DNA from: Acidobacteriota bacterium | GTDB lineage: Bacteria; Acidobacteriota; Thermoanaerobaculia; Multivoradales; J023 | Assembly (NCBI GenBank): GCA_029263395.1 | Contig: JAJCXO010000058.1 | Span: 1-64,000 of the forward strand | DNA length: 64,000 bases | Reading direction: 5' to 3' | In this document: positions 15,874 through 25,014 of the stretch, one piece after another | Layout of the letters: the number at the start of each line of letters is the position of its first letter | Position numbering within the stretch: position 1 is the first letter of the stretch | Program-made: the position numbers and the translations under genes | Notes under the pieces: model-generated | Told to the model about the DNA's origin: nothing | Seen by the model: only the letters and a program-made list of their open reading frames with translations | Database searches by the model: none

Positions 15874-17670
15874 CTACTCCACTGGCTCGATCAACGGCCA
15901 TTCGTCTTCTTCCGGCTGAAAGATGAGGCCTCCCACACAGCCCGGCCCAGTATGGGTCCCTACCACTGGACCGATGTCAGTCAGAATCATCTCGCGTACA
16001 TCGAATCGTTGCTCGATCAAAACCCGTAGTCGATCTGCCCACACCGGCGCCCGGGCATGGGCAACTGCCACGATAACCGGGCGCTTGGGATCCACAGCCT
16101 TCGCCAGCAAGTCGACGATTCGAGGGTGGACCTGACGACCGCCACGAACGCGATCGACCGCCGTCACTTCCCCCTTTGTCACCCCTAGGATGGGCTTGAT
16201 ACCCAACAATTTGCCGACCGTTGCCCGAGCTTTGCCGATCCGCCCCCCCTTCACCAGATAGTCGAACGTATCGACTGCAAACAGCATATGCAACCGTGGC
16301 GCGATCGCTCGCAGTCGCTGAGCAATTGCAAATACCTTGAGCTCGCGCTGCGCCATTCGTGCGGCAAACAACGCCAGCAGTCCAACCCCAATGCTGACGG
16401 TTTGGGTGTCGACCACTTCGAGGGCGATGTCTTGGCGCTCCGGCGGTAGATGATCGAAGGAGCGGCTGCCCCGCATCGCCGCCGCTCGCGCATGGTTCGC
16501 TGTCTCCGACATCCGGCCCGAGATATGTACGGAAATGATGTCTTGGTCAGCGATCAGGTTGTAGTAATTCTCGTAGAATTCCGGCTCAGGAGGTGGTTGG
16601 GTCTGAGGATGGTCATCGCTCGACGCGAGCAATTGATAAAAGTCCCGCGGTTTGATGTCGACTCCGTCTCGTAACGTATCCTTGCCGAAGATCACCGCCA
16701 GGGGGACCACCAAGATGTCGTGGCTTCGAACTAGCTCGGGTGGCAGATCGGCGGTCGAATCGGTCACCACCGCAACGGCGACCTGTGGACGATCAACGCG
16801 CACCCAGCCACGTTCCTGCAAACTACGTAACATCTGGACGATGCGACCATCGGTTGCAGGCAACGCGTCGAGCAGATCGCGCAGCGAGTTGCAGCCTTCG
16901 ATCACCTCCAGCAGTGTTTCCTGCAGCTGGGAAGGCTCTTCCTCTCCCGGTGGCGTCAAGATGCGCACCCGCGATCTCAGATCAGGCTGTTCAACCTGCA
17001 ATTCTTCGATCGCCTGCAGGACCAAATCTGGTACCGCCAACTCGATTTCGTTCGCCAGCCCGGTCGATCCCAAGTAGATGTGGAACGGCCCCGCCACCTG
17101 ACCGCTCAAGCGGCAAAAAGCCTTGACTCCGGTGGCACGGCCCGCTCGCGCCGCGATGACCTCACCGCGCTCCAGCATGATCGATCCACCCTCGATTTCG
17201 AGGCGTCCGCTCGCCAAGCAGCGATGCAACGCCCGGACCAGCTCCAATAGCGGTGTCAACGCCAACTCACCGACCAGGGATCCGAGCTCTGTGTCAGCCT
17301 CGACGCCAATTTCGCGACCGACCAGAACCAAGCGAATGCGGCGGGTCAGTTCGTCGTGAGACAACCCACGCACCGACAAGAACAGGATGTCCTCCGGCAC
17401 CCCGGTCTCGTCGCCGGGCTCGCCGAGCAACACCAAAGTACGTTTCACCGAGGACTCGCGGACCGCAAAGCTGTCGAAAACCTCACCCTGGCCAAAGCCG
17501 AATAGCTCAGCTGACGCCACGATCACACTCGGTCCAAGTCCACGAGCGAACTTCAACCCTTCGGCGGAAGTCATCGCCGGCACCGCTTCGTAGCCATGCG
17601 CGGCGAGCCCCTCGCTCAGAGCATGCCGTCGCGAGTCATCCGGATCTACGATCAGAACCGCCGGTCGCAT
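15874..17670 (-). CDS. DegV fatty-acid-binding domain fused to pseudo-receiver and DUF4388 domains
   Basis: About 598 residues with three parts. Residues 1-120 look like a receiver (VLIVDPDDSRRHALSEGLA) but the acceptor position reads VIVASAELFG, with no Asp. Residues about 130-200 match DUF4388/PATAN (TPLLELVRALHRCLASGRLE, MLERGEVIAARAGRATG). After a linker, residues about 315-598 are a complete DegV domain (VTDSTADLPPELV, ISVHISGRMSET, RIGKARATVGKLLGIKPIL, HTGPGCVGG), the fold that binds fatty acids for FakA-type kinases. The ATG at 17670 follows AGGAGG at 4 nt. DegV proteins are normally about 280 residues and single-domain, so this fusion suggests a lipid-sensing or signalling adaptor. 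No FakA partner is in the window. Confidence 0.88.
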   Translation of the reverse strand: MRPAVLIVDPDDSRRHALSEGLAAHGYEAVPAMTSAEGLKFARGLGPSVIVASAELFGFGQGEVFDSFAVRESSVKRTLVLLGEPGDETGVPEDILFLSVRGLSHDELTRRIRLVLVGREIGVEADTELGSLVGELALTPLLELVRALHRCLASGRLEIEGGSIMLERGEVIAARAGRATGVKAFCRLSGQVAGPFHIYLGSTGLANEIELAVPDLVLQAIEELQVEQPDLRSRVRILTPPGEEEPSQLQETLLEVIEGCNSLRDLLDALPATDGRIVQMLRSLQERGWVRVDRPQVAVAVVTDSTADLPPELVRSHDILVVPLAVIFGKDTLRDGVDIKPRDFYQLLASSDDHPQTQPPPEPEFYENYYNLIADQDIISVHISGRMSETANHARAAAMRGSRSFDHLPPERQDIALEVVDTQTVSIGVGLLALFAARMAQRELKVFAIAQRLRAIAPRLHMLFAVDTFDYLVKGGRIGKARATVGKLLGIKPILGVTKGEVTAVDRVRGGRQVHPRIVDLLAKAVDPKRPVIVAVAHARAPVWADRLRVLIEQRFDVREMILTDIGPVVGTHTGPGCVGGLIFQPEEDEWPLIEPVE

Positions 17671-17860
17671 GCGCCTCCTCGTCTGGGTCGTCAACAGGTC
17701 TGGGTCGTTAACCAGGGGGGTCGTCAACCGTTTGGGTCATCAAGAGCGTCGCAATGGATGACAACGTTGGCCACCGTCGCCGCTCAGCGCCGAATGGCGG
17801 CTGTCAAGGGAAGTATAACTGACGTCTCGTCAGTCGTTTCTGACGTCGTCACATTTGCGC
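17671..17860. other. Intergenic region with imperfect repeats and a short hairpin
   Basis: Between pheA and the DegV fusion, both on the minus strand. Three imperfect copies of a TGGGTCGTCAAC-like word lie at about 17684-17742, just before the DegV start. A perfect 7-bp stem (17818-17824 with 17828-17834, loop TCT) sits just past the pheA stop, read as a stem followed by TTATACTT, so it could be a weak terminator for pheA. Confidence 0.4.
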
Positions 17861-19030
17861 TTACGTCGCCGACTCTTGCGACAACGACTGTGCTGGTCGC
17901 GACGTCTGTGCTTCCGGATAGGTGCCCAACAACCGCAGTTCGCCGGTCAACTTGCGCACCTTGTCCAACGCAGCAACCATCTCAACCGAATCAGCATGCG
18001 CCATGACGTCGATGTAGAAGCAGTATTTCCAGGCATCGGTGGGAACCGGCCGCGATTCGAGTTTGGTCATCTGGATATTGCGCTTACCAAATTCCATCAA
18101 GACCTCGCCGAGATGGCCGACATGATGGTCTACCGTCATCACGAGAGAGGTTTTGCAGACGGCATCGGCGGGGCAAGGCGACGCCTCGATCGCCACTTCC
18201 ACAAAACGTGTCGCGTTCGCCGCTTGCATTTGGATCCCTTGCCGCAAGACCTGCAGGCCCAACATCTTGGCCGCAGACTCGCTGGCGATCGCCGCGCGAC
18301 TCTTGTCTTTCGCCTCAGCGACCTTACGTGCTGCGCCCGCGGTATCGAACTCAGCTTCGGTAACCACCTGCGGCAAGCTGAGCAGGAACTCTTCACATTG
18401 TTTGAGAGCCTGTGGATGGGAGCTCACCTGACGCAAGTCACCCAGTTTGGCGCCAGGCACCGCCAACAGGCAATGCTGTACCTGGCTGACCACTTCCGCA
18501 TTGATGGTCAGGCGCCCCTCGGCCAACTCATCGTACGTCTCGTTGATACTGCCTGCCGTCGAGTTCTCGATCGGCAGCAGAGCGACATCGGCGGTTCCTG
18601 CGCGCACTGCATCCGTCGCTTGGCGTACCGTCGCGTAGCCGGTCAACAACACACCACCGCTACGACCAGCGTACCGACGCTGCGCGGTTAGATGGCTGTA
18701 GGAGCCTTCCACACCTTGGTAGGCAACCCGTAGAGGGGTTGTATCCAACCCCTGGACATGGGCTTGCTGATGCGAAATCGACATCTCCATGATCTGTCGA
18801 TACAGCCGTTCGATCGCATGGGCGTCGAGACCAAGCTCGACCGCCGCCCGTCGCACCCGCTGCAGCACTTGCTCCTCGCGGTGCTGATCGCGAAACGGGA
18901 ACGCCGCCTTGAGCTTCGTGGTCGCAATCTGCTCCACCAGCTCCATCCGCTGTTTGATTTGCTTCATTAGCTCACGATCGACCGCTTCGATCGATTCGCG
19001 TAGGGTCTGTAAGTCAGCGCCAGTGAACAT
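17861..19030 (-). CDS. pheA: Bifunctional chorismate mutase/prephenate dehydratase (P-protein)
   Basis: 389 residues in the usual order. Residues 1-85 are an AroQ chorismate mutase (LRESIEAVDRELMKQIKQRM, VLQRVRRAAVELGLDA). Residues about 98-275 are prephenate dehydratase (VAYQGVEGSYSHLTA, VALLPIENSTAGSINETYD, SSHPQALKQCEEFL, ANATRFVEVA). Residues about 285-370 are an ACT domain (TVDHHVGHLGEVLMEFGKRN, the KLESRP motif that binds Phe, and YCFYIDV). The enzyme makes phenylpyruvate from chorismate for phenylalanine synthesis and is normally feedback-inhibited by Phe through the ACT domain; the ESRP residues are intact. TRF is the family's catalytic Thr-Arg-Phe. Stand-alone gene; start at ATG 19030. 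Confidence 0.96.
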   Translation of the reverse strand: MFTGADLQTLRESIEAVDRELMKQIKQRMELVEQIATTKLKAAFPFRDQHREEQVLQRVRRAAVELGLDAHAIERLYRQIMEMSISHQQAHVQGLDTTPLRVAYQGVEGSYSHLTAQRRYAGRSGGVLLTGYATVRQATDAVRAGTADVALLPIENSTAGSINETYDELAEGRLTINAEVVSQVQHCLLAVPGAKLGDLRQVSSHPQALKQCEEFLLSLPQVVTEAEFDTAGAARKVAEAKDKSRAAIASESAAKMLGLQVLRQGIQMQAANATRFVEVAIEASPCPADAVCKTSLVMTVDHHVGHLGEVLMEFGKRNIQMTKLESRPVPTDAWKYCFYIDVMAHADSVEMVAALDKVRKLTGELRLLGTYPEAQTSRPAQSLSQESAT

Positions 19031-19273
19031 AATGGTTGCGTATTATGATGCGAGGGCCGTTCATGTCAAACTATTGCTGTTCTTGTAGATCTAGCTTTCA
19101 CTTCGTGGGACGCTCCTCTCAGCAGCCAGAGGTTCTAGCCACCGCCTGCGATCGTTCGAGATGGCGACACCAAAAGTAAATAGATGCCACATCCCATCAC
19201 TCTGAAGGTTGCCGTCTGGAAGCTTGCCGCCAACATCAAACTCGGGCAGGCTCGCAGTCTAAGAGAGTCGCGG

Positions 19274-19333
19274 TCTGCGACTGGTACGTCTGCGACTGGC
19301 ACGTCTGTGGCTGGTATGTCTGCGGCTGAGGCG
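19274..19333 (+). repeat. Four 15-bp units abutting the sensor-kinase start
   Basis: Units of TCTGCGACTGGTACG and variants at 19274, 19289, 19304 and 19319 end exactly one base before the ATG at 19334. They therefore occupy the ribosome-binding region (last unit contains CTGAGG). If a more upstream start is used, they encode SATGT-type repeats. Confidence 0.85.
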
Positions 19334-21796
19334 ATGCGGTTGTGGCCAGGCCGCACCTTGATGCTCATGTTGTCAATGATGTTGTCGGCTTGTGGCAACA
19401 ACCCATCAACCAAGGTTTCGGTCAATGAGCTCGAAGCTCGACCACGGTTTGTGGTCGGCATCGACCGTGAGTTTCCGCCGTACAGCTTTGTTGATGCCGA
19501 CGGACAACTTGCTGGCTTCAGTGTCGACCTGACCCGTGCTGTCGCGGAAGTGATGTCCTTGGAGATCGAGTTACGGGCTGGAACTTACGACGAGATCATC
19601 GCTGCACTCGAAGCAGGCGATGTCGACATCATTCCCAACCTCTCGGCGTCCGAGGAGCTCGAGACCAAATTCGAGTTCACCTTGTCTCACAGCGAAGCTA
19701 GCGACGGCATCTTCCTGCGCAAGGAGATCACCGGAGTTGTCACCGAAGCACATCTCAGGAATCGTCCGACCTTGGTCTGGCAGCCAGGTGCGGTCCAAGA
19801 TTTTGTGCAACGTGAGCTGACCGGTGAGATCTTGGGGGAGAGCTCGATCTCTGAAACTCTGCGGCGGTTGGCTGCCGGAGAGGCGGATTGTGCGCTGGTG
19901 CCGCATCTCACCGGCCTCCAACTTGTCCGCGATCTCAAGCTCACCAATTTGCGGATCGCCGGCCCGCCGATCCAGAGCTATTCGCGCAGCCTGAGCTTTG
20001 CCGTACGCCGTGGCGAAAACGAATTGCTCGAGCGTCTCGATGACGGCCTGACCCTCGTGACCACGACCCAGCGGTATCCCGAGCTCTACACCACGTGGTT
20101 CGGCGTCCAGGACAAGGGGGTTCCGACCGAAATACTGATCACTTGGCTGTTGTGGATTGCCCTGCCGTTGTTGGCTATGGTGTTGTTGGCTTTCGGCTGG
20201 TCCTGGTCGCTCCGCAACACCGTCGCACGGCGGACCGCAAAACTTCGCGAGAGCGAAGAGCGTCTGCAAGGTATCCTCGACAATGCCCCGATGATGGTTT
20301 ACATGAAAGACTCTGAAGGGCGCTACCTGTTGGTGAATCGCCAATTCGAAATGCTGGTCGGACAACAGCGCCATCAGGTGCAGGACTCTACGGACAGCAA
20401 GTTCTTCGCGCCGTCGCAGGTCGCCGAACTCCGGGCCAACGACTCCCGAGTGCTCGAGACCGGCGAGATCGATCGGTGTGAAGAGATCTTCCCGACCGGA
20501 GATGGCCCCCGCACTTTCTTGTCGGTGCGCTTTCCCTTGCACGATGACGCCGACAACATCTATGCAGTGTGCGCAATCTCCGCCGATGTCACGGATCAGA
20601 AACAGGCCCAGGCCGAAAAGGAGAAGCTCGAGGCGCAGATTCAGCAAGCGCAGAAGTTGGAAAGCTTGGGCGTCCTGGCCGGCGGCATCGCCCACGATTT
20701 CAACAATCTCTTGATGGGTATCCTCGGCAACACTGGCCTGGCATTACTGGAGCTAGACCCCGATTCGCCCATACGGCCCAGGCTACGTGACGTCGAGAGC
20801 ACCAGCCGACGGGCCGCGGATCTCTGCCGTCAAATGCTGGCGTACTCGGGCAAGGGCAAATTTGTCGTGCAACCGGTCGATGTCTCACAGCTGGTCGTTG
20901 ACATGACCCAGCTGCTCGAGGTCTCCATTTCCAAGAAAGCGTTGCTCGAGCGCAACTTCAGCACCCAGCTGCCAACCTTCGAAGCGGATGCGACTCAGAT
21001 CCGGCAAGTTGTGATGAACCTGATCACCAACGCGTCGGAGGCACTCGGTGACCGTAGCGGAACGATCAGCATCCGCACTGGTGTGATGGAATGCGACGAA
21101 GACTACTTGGCGGGAACCTACCTCGCCGAGCAGCTCGCCGCTGGGACCTACGTATTCCTGGAAGTTCGTGACACCGGTGACGGTATGGACGCCGAAACCC
21201 GTGAACGCATCTTCGATCCCTTCTTCAGCACCAAGTTTGCCGGTCGTGGGCTGGGACTGGCGGCGACCCTCGGCATCGTCCGTGGCCACCGTGGCGCGAT
21301 CGAGGTCGAAAGTGAACCCGGCGAAGGAACCGTGTTTCGGGTGCTGTTTCCAGCCAGTGCAAAGCCACTACTCGAGCCGATCGAAGAGTTGCTGCCGACT
21401 GATCAGCAGTTACCGGCCAACGACAGGACCATCTTGGTTGTCGACGACGAGGCCATGGTACTGACCATCGCTCAGCGAGTGCTCGAGCGTGCTGGATACG
21501 ATGTGTTGACCGCCGCCGACGGCGAGGAGGGATGTGAAGTGTTTCAGCGTCATGCTTCCGATATTGCACTCGTCTTGCTCGATGTCACAATGCCGCGAAT
21601 GGACGGGGACGAAACCTTTCGCAGGATGCGCCAAATAAAGGGCGATGTTCGGGTTCTTCTGACCAGCGGCTACAACGAGCGCGAAGCCACCAACCAACTC
21701 GCAGGCCGAGGGCTTGCTGGATTCATCCAGAAGCCCTATGCACCCGCCGCCCTGCTGCGCAAAGTCCGAGAGGTGATGGATCAATGCCCAGCCTGA
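19334..21796 (+). CDS. Hybrid sensor histidine kinase with periplasmic solute-binding domain, PAS and receiver
   Basis: About 820 residues. A lipoprotein-like signal (RTLMLMLSMMLSAC) is followed by a family-3 solute-binding domain (about 30-255; VVGIDREFPPYSFVDADGQL, DVDIIPNLSASEE). Then come a membrane helix (ITWLLWIALPLLAMVLLAFG), a PAS domain (LQGILDNAPMMVYMKDSEGR), the phospho-acceptor helix GGIAHDFNNLLMGILGN, and the ATPase boxes NLITNASEALGD (N), VRDTGDGMD (G1), FDPFFSTKFAGRGLGLA (F/G2). The final receiver has VVDDEAMVL, LLDVTMPRMDG and QKPYAP, all intact. It would sense a small periplasmic ligand, probably an amino acid. The start at 19334 is chosen for the signal peptide; an upstream ATG (19184) is in frame. 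The GGDEF gene follows 58 bp later. Confidence 0.9.
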   Translation: MRLWPGRTLMLMLSMMLSACGNNPSTKVSVNELEARPRFVVGIDREFPPYSFVDADGQLAGFSVDLTRAVAEVMSLEIELRAGTYDEIIAALEAGDVDIIPNLSASEELETKFEFTLSHSEASDGIFLRKEITGVVTEAHLRNRPTLVWQPGAVQDFVQRELTGEILGESSISETLRRLAAGEADCALVPHLTGLQLVRDLKLTNLRIAGPPIQSYSRSLSFAVRRGENELLERLDDGLTLVTTTQRYPELYTTWFGVQDKGVPTEILITWLLWIALPLLAMVLLAFGWSWSLRNTVARRTAKLRESEERLQGILDNAPMMVYMKDSEGRYLLVNRQFEMLVGQQRHQVQDSTDSKFFAPSQVAELRANDSRVLETGEIDRCEEIFPTGDGPRTFLSVRFPLHDDADNIYAVCAISADVTDQKQAQAEKEKLEAQIQQAQKLESLGVLAGGIAHDFNNLLMGILGNTGLALLELDPDSPIRPRLRDVESTSRRAADLCRQMLAYSGKGKFVVQPVDVSQLVVDMTQLLEVSISKKALLERNFSTQLPTFEADATQIRQVVMNLITNASEALGDRSGTISIRTGVMECDEDYLAGTYLAEQLAAGTYVFLEVRDTGDGMDAETRERIFDPFFSTKFAGRGLGLAATLGIVRGHRGAIEVESEPGEGTVFRVLFPASAKPLLEPIEELLPTDQQLPANDRTILVVDDEAMVLTIAQRVLERAGYDVLTAADGEEGCEVFQRHASDIALVLLDVTMPRMDGDETFRRMRQIKGDVRVLLTSGYNEREATNQLAGRGLAGFIQKPYAPAALLRKVREVMDQCPA

Positions 21797-21854
21797 CACG
21801 GATGCCCATCTCATCGCAAAACGCTCTCCCAGCGCTGTTGTTGGACGCCAAGCC

Positions 21855-22952
21855 ATGACCGAACACGCTTCGAACCTCGAGGAGCGGGACCGGTCTCAGA
21901 AGCTTGGGGTTTTGGCTCTGACCACCTTGCTGGCAGCATTTGCGATCTGGTGCGCCCTGTTGTTCTGGCGGGTGCACAGCTTGCGCGCTGAGCTCGAATT
22001 TCGGATGGCGTCGATCGAAGAGGTCCACCGTCTTCACGGCGAGCTCGATCAACTGCGTGCTGACGGCACCGAGGTTGGTAACGATCGCGACCATGCCTTC
22101 AGGATCGAAACCACTGAGCGGTTGATACAACGCGGGGACGACCCCGAACTCCTAGTGGCAGTCCAGAGCTTGAGCGGTGCCTTGGAGCAACTCCATCAAC
22201 GCCTCAAACTGGGCAACATGCCAGATGCCATCTGGGAAGCCACGGTGACCGCACGCAGCTCAGTCGCCGCGGTCGAAAGTCGTATCCAAGGCCAGATCAC
22301 CGACCTCCACAGTCGGTTGGGGAATCACTGGACAGCGGTCTATATGCTGATCGCCGCCTCCCTGCTGCTGGCGGGCTCGAACCTCGGCCTGTTGCGCTTG
22401 GCGCACCGTCGACGCCGGAAACTCGAGCAGGCCCATCTCGAGGCGTTGAAGCAAGCGACTCAAGACCCGCTAACCAAGGTCTGGAATCGCGATGCAATCT
22501 TCAAGCTCCTGCGCCGCGAGATTGCCCGTGCCGAGCGCCATCAATCCCCGCTGGGCGTGATCCTGGCCGATATCGACGACTTTCAACAAGTCAACGTGAT
22601 GGTCGGCCAAGATCAGGGCGACTTCATCTTGGAACAGCTGGCCGAGCGTTTGGGAACCTTTGTCCGCCCCTACGACACGATGGGCCGTTTCGGTGGTGAT
22701 GCGTTCCTGATCGTGCTGCCAGTGTGTGACGAAACCGCCACCGGCAACGTCGCTGACCGCCTACAAGAAGCGGTCAACGAGCATGATGTGAATCATGCTC
22801 TGGGACGCATGCGGGTCACGATCAGCCTGGCTTACGCAAACGTCGGAGATCCCGAGGAAGCTGATGCCGACTTGCTGATTCACCGGCTACAAGAACGGGT
22901 CTCAGCGCTACAAGCTGAGACCCCGGGCGGTGTTGCCAAGTTGGGCGAGTAG
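21855..22952 (+). CDS. Membrane GGDEF protein with an altered active site (GGDAF)
   Basis: 365 residues. Two membrane helices (VLALTTLLAAFAIWCALLFW and YMLIAASLLLAGSNLGLL) bracket a periplasmic helical sensor region of about 120 residues. The C-terminal GGDEF domain (about 205-355) has DPLTKVWNRDAIF, the metal-binding Asp region LADIDDFQQVN, and the signature RFGGDAFLIVLP, in which the fourth signature residue Glu is replaced by Ala. Diguanylate cyclases make c-di-GMP; loss of this Glu often reduces or abolishes synthesis, so activity is doubtful. It lies 58 bp after the hybrid sensor kinase on the same strand and may share its transcript. Confidence 0.88.
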   Translation: MTEHASNLEERDRSQKLGVLALTTLLAAFAIWCALLFWRVHSLRAELEFRMASIEEVHRLHGELDQLRADGTEVGNDRDHAFRIETTERLIQRGDDPELLVAVQSLSGALEQLHQRLKLGNMPDAIWEATVTARSSVAAVESRIQGQITDLHSRLGNHWTAVYMLIAASLLLAGSNLGLLRLAHRRRRKLEQAHLEALKQATQDPLTKVWNRDAIFKLLRREIARAERHQSPLGVILADIDDFQQVNVMVGQDQGDFILEQLAERLGTFVRPYDTMGRFGGDAFLIVLPVCDETATGNVADRLQEAVNEHDVNHALGRMRVTISLAYANVGDPEEADADLLIHRLQERVSALQAETPGGVAKLGE

Positions 22953-22965
22953 CAGCTCGAACTCT

Positions 22966-23832
22966 CTACTTGCCGATCTCGATCAACTCGACGTCGAATA
23001 CCAACATGCCGGCCGGCGCACCGGGTTGGCCCTTGTAGGCGAGCTTCTGGGGAATCCAGAAACGGCGCTTCTCGCCTTCCACCATCAGCTGCAAGCCTTC
23101 GGTCCAGCCAGGGATGACTCGATTCAACGGGAAGCTCGCCGGCTGCCCACGCGTCACCGAGCTATCGAACATTTTGCCGTCCGTCGTCCAGCCACTGTAG
23201 TGCACAGTCACTGTGCTCGAAGCCTTGGGGTGTTGCTCACCCGAGCCGGCAGCCAAAACTTTCGACGCCAGACCCGATTTCGTGACCTCGGCCCCTTCGG
23301 GTGGCGCAGCAACATCAGAAGGCACCTCGGGCGGCTTGGGTGCCTGCTTGATGTCGAATAGCTCGACATCGAACACCAACATCCCTGCTGGTCGTCCAGG
23401 GCGCCCACCGTAGGCCAGGTTCTCCGGGATCCAGAAGCGGCGTTTCTCGCCGACCACCATCAACTGGAGGCCTTCCGTCCAGCCGGCGATCACTCGGTTC
23501 AGCGGAAAGCTCGACTGCTTACCCCGGGCGACCGAGCTGTCGAACATTTTGCCGTCTGTCGTCCACCCGGTGTAGTGCACGGAGACGGTATCCGCCGCAG
23601 CTGGATGTTCACTGCCGGTGCCCGGAGTCAAGACCTTGGAGGCTAGCCCGGTTGTCGTAACCTCGGCATCTGCTGGCGTGGCCGCCACATCGGGGGGCGC
23701 CGCAATATCTTCGGCCAACGCCATGCCGACGCTGCTGAGGGTTAACAGGAGATTCATGACAAAAACTTTCTTCAGGTATTTGTTCATAGTGCCGTAACGG
23801 TATCCCGTTTCCTGGCGCACTGACAACTCCAT
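22966..23832 (-). CDS. Exported peptidyl-prolyl isomerase with two FKBP domains
   Basis: About 288 residues. The ATG at 23832 is preceded by GGAGG at 7 nt; an internal ATG at 23787 would give a shorter signal peptide. The hydrophobic stretch VFVMNLLLTLSSVGMALA is followed by two tandem FKBP domains (about 70-165 and 185-285). Each has HYTGWTTDGKMFDSSV or HYSGWTTDGKMFDSSV, FPLNRVI.GWTEGLQLMV, and AGMLVFDVEL. The domains are so alike that a recent internal duplication is likely. They would isomerise proline bonds in envelope proteins. A Pro/Ala-rich linker precedes each domain. Confidence 0.92.
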   Translation of the reverse strand: MELSVRQETGYRYGTMNKYLKKVFVMNLLLTLSSVGMALAEDIAAPPDVAATPADAEVTTTGLASKVLTPGTGSEHPAAADTVSVHYTGWTTDGKMFDSSVARGKQSSFPLNRVIAGWTEGLQLMVVGEKRRFWIPENLAYGGRPGRPAGMLVFDVELFDIKQAPKPPEVPSDVAAPPEGAEVTKSGLASKVLAAGSGEQHPKASSTVTVHYSGWTTDGKMFDSSVTRGQPASFPLNRVIPGWTEGLQLMVEGEKRRFWIPQKLAYKGQPGAPAGMLVFDVELIEIGK

Positions 23833-23889
23833 CCGCGATCCTCCTGGCTGCCGATCCATCGACGCCTGAGGTCAACTCAAATCACTGGA

Positions 23890-25014
23890 CTAGCACAACG
23901 AGCCAGCACAACGCACTAGCCCATCGTCGAGTCGAGGCACCAGCCGCGGCCAGTGGAATTCCGCAACCGCGTCAACACCTCGTTTCGGATCTCCTCGCCA
24001 AAGGTCATCCGCCGCCAGCCTTGCGGCCAGCGTCTTCAAACCCGCTACCAAACCGTCGACGCAACCATCGTAGAAACAGTCGGGCCGTAACGTCGGATCG
24101 ATCGCCGACAGCAGTTCTGGATACGCCAACCGCTTGGGCAGCAGTGGGTAACAGCCAGCAGCGACAGCTTCAGCAACGCCGACGCCAAAAAACTCGTGGC
24201 GCGCCGTCGACACGATCACATCGGCTTCACTCAACGCAGCCAGATAACCTTCACGATCAGGCTGATACCCCCACCGATCGATCTCTTCGGCAAACCGTTC
24301 GCGGGCCAGCGCAAAAACCGCCGGCACCCGCCGGAAACTCTCACCGAGGACGCTGACTCGAAACGCTACCCCAGCTCTTCGCAGCCCTTCGAGAGCAGCA
24401 AAAAAGTCCTCCGGCCCCTTGTCGAACTCCCAACGAGCTGCCCACAAAATACGTAGCGGTCCCGGCTGACGTGATCCACGCTTTGCCATGTCACCAATTC
24501 CCTGCGGATAAATCCAAGACCGCGAGCGGATCTGTTCGACGGCATCGTATGGTTGGTAGTCCGGCATTCGCTTGAGCATCCGTGGAATCGCCGCCAACCA
24601 TTCGTCGCGATGAAACGCCGAGTTGAACCACACTTCGTGCGCCGCCAGAGCGGTCGTCATATTGGTCAGCGCGAAGTGGATATCGCGTTCCTTCTCGACT
24701 TGCACCGGATAAGTCAGCTGATTCTCGTGGAAGTAAGCCACCACCGGTAGTGGGTGGATCGCTGGCGATATCAGGCCCCGCCAGGTCGCCAGATCCAACA
24801 TGTCCGAGCAGAACACCACGTCCCACATCTCACCCGCAGCCACTCGCTTCGCCACCCGCTCCGCAAACGTCACCGCGCCGTGACGCATCCGCCACTTCCA
24901 CTTGAAGGGTGGCAACGTCATCAAGGTCCAATGGTGTCGACTACCCTCGATCCACGGATCCAGGAAGGCCCGGTGACTACCGCCGTAATAGGCTTCGAGA
25001 GCAAGAACGCGCAT
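23890..25014 (-). CDS. DUF3524 glycosyltransferase, homologue of queuosine-tRNA mannosyltransferase
   Basis: About 374 residues. The N-terminus is the DUF3524 signature: LALEAYYGGSHRAFLD, HHWTLMTLPPFKWKWRMRHG and FCSDMLDLATWRGL, then VVAYFHENQLTYPV. The C-terminal half is a GT4-like domain (LRILWAARWEFDKGPEDFF, VIVSTARHEFFGVGVAEAVA, with the EX7E-like acidic pair). The human homologue GTDC1 was identified as the enzyme that mannosylates queuosine in tRNA-Asp. Whether bacterial members do the same is not established. The ATG at 25014 matches the family start. It follows the VWFA gene by about 90 bp on the same strand; no queuosine gene is in the window. Confidence 0.88.
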   Translation of the reverse strand: MRVLALEAYYGGSHRAFLDPWIEGSRHHWTLMTLPPFKWKWRMRHGAVTFAERVAKRVAAGEMWDVVFCSDMLDLATWRGLISPAIHPLPVVAYFHENQLTYPVQVEKERDIHFALTNMTTALAAHEVWFNSAFHRDEWLAAIPRMLKRMPDYQPYDAVEQIRSRSWIYPQGIGDMAKRGSRQPGPLRILWAARWEFDKGPEDFFAALEGLRRAGVAFRVSVLGESFRRVPAVFALARERFAEEIDRWGYQPDREGYLAALSEADVIVSTARHEFFGVGVAEAVAAGCYPLLPKRLAYPELLSAIDPTLRPDCFYDGCVDGLVAGLKTLAARLAADDLWRGDPKRGVDAVAEFHWPRLVPRLDDGLVRCAGSLC

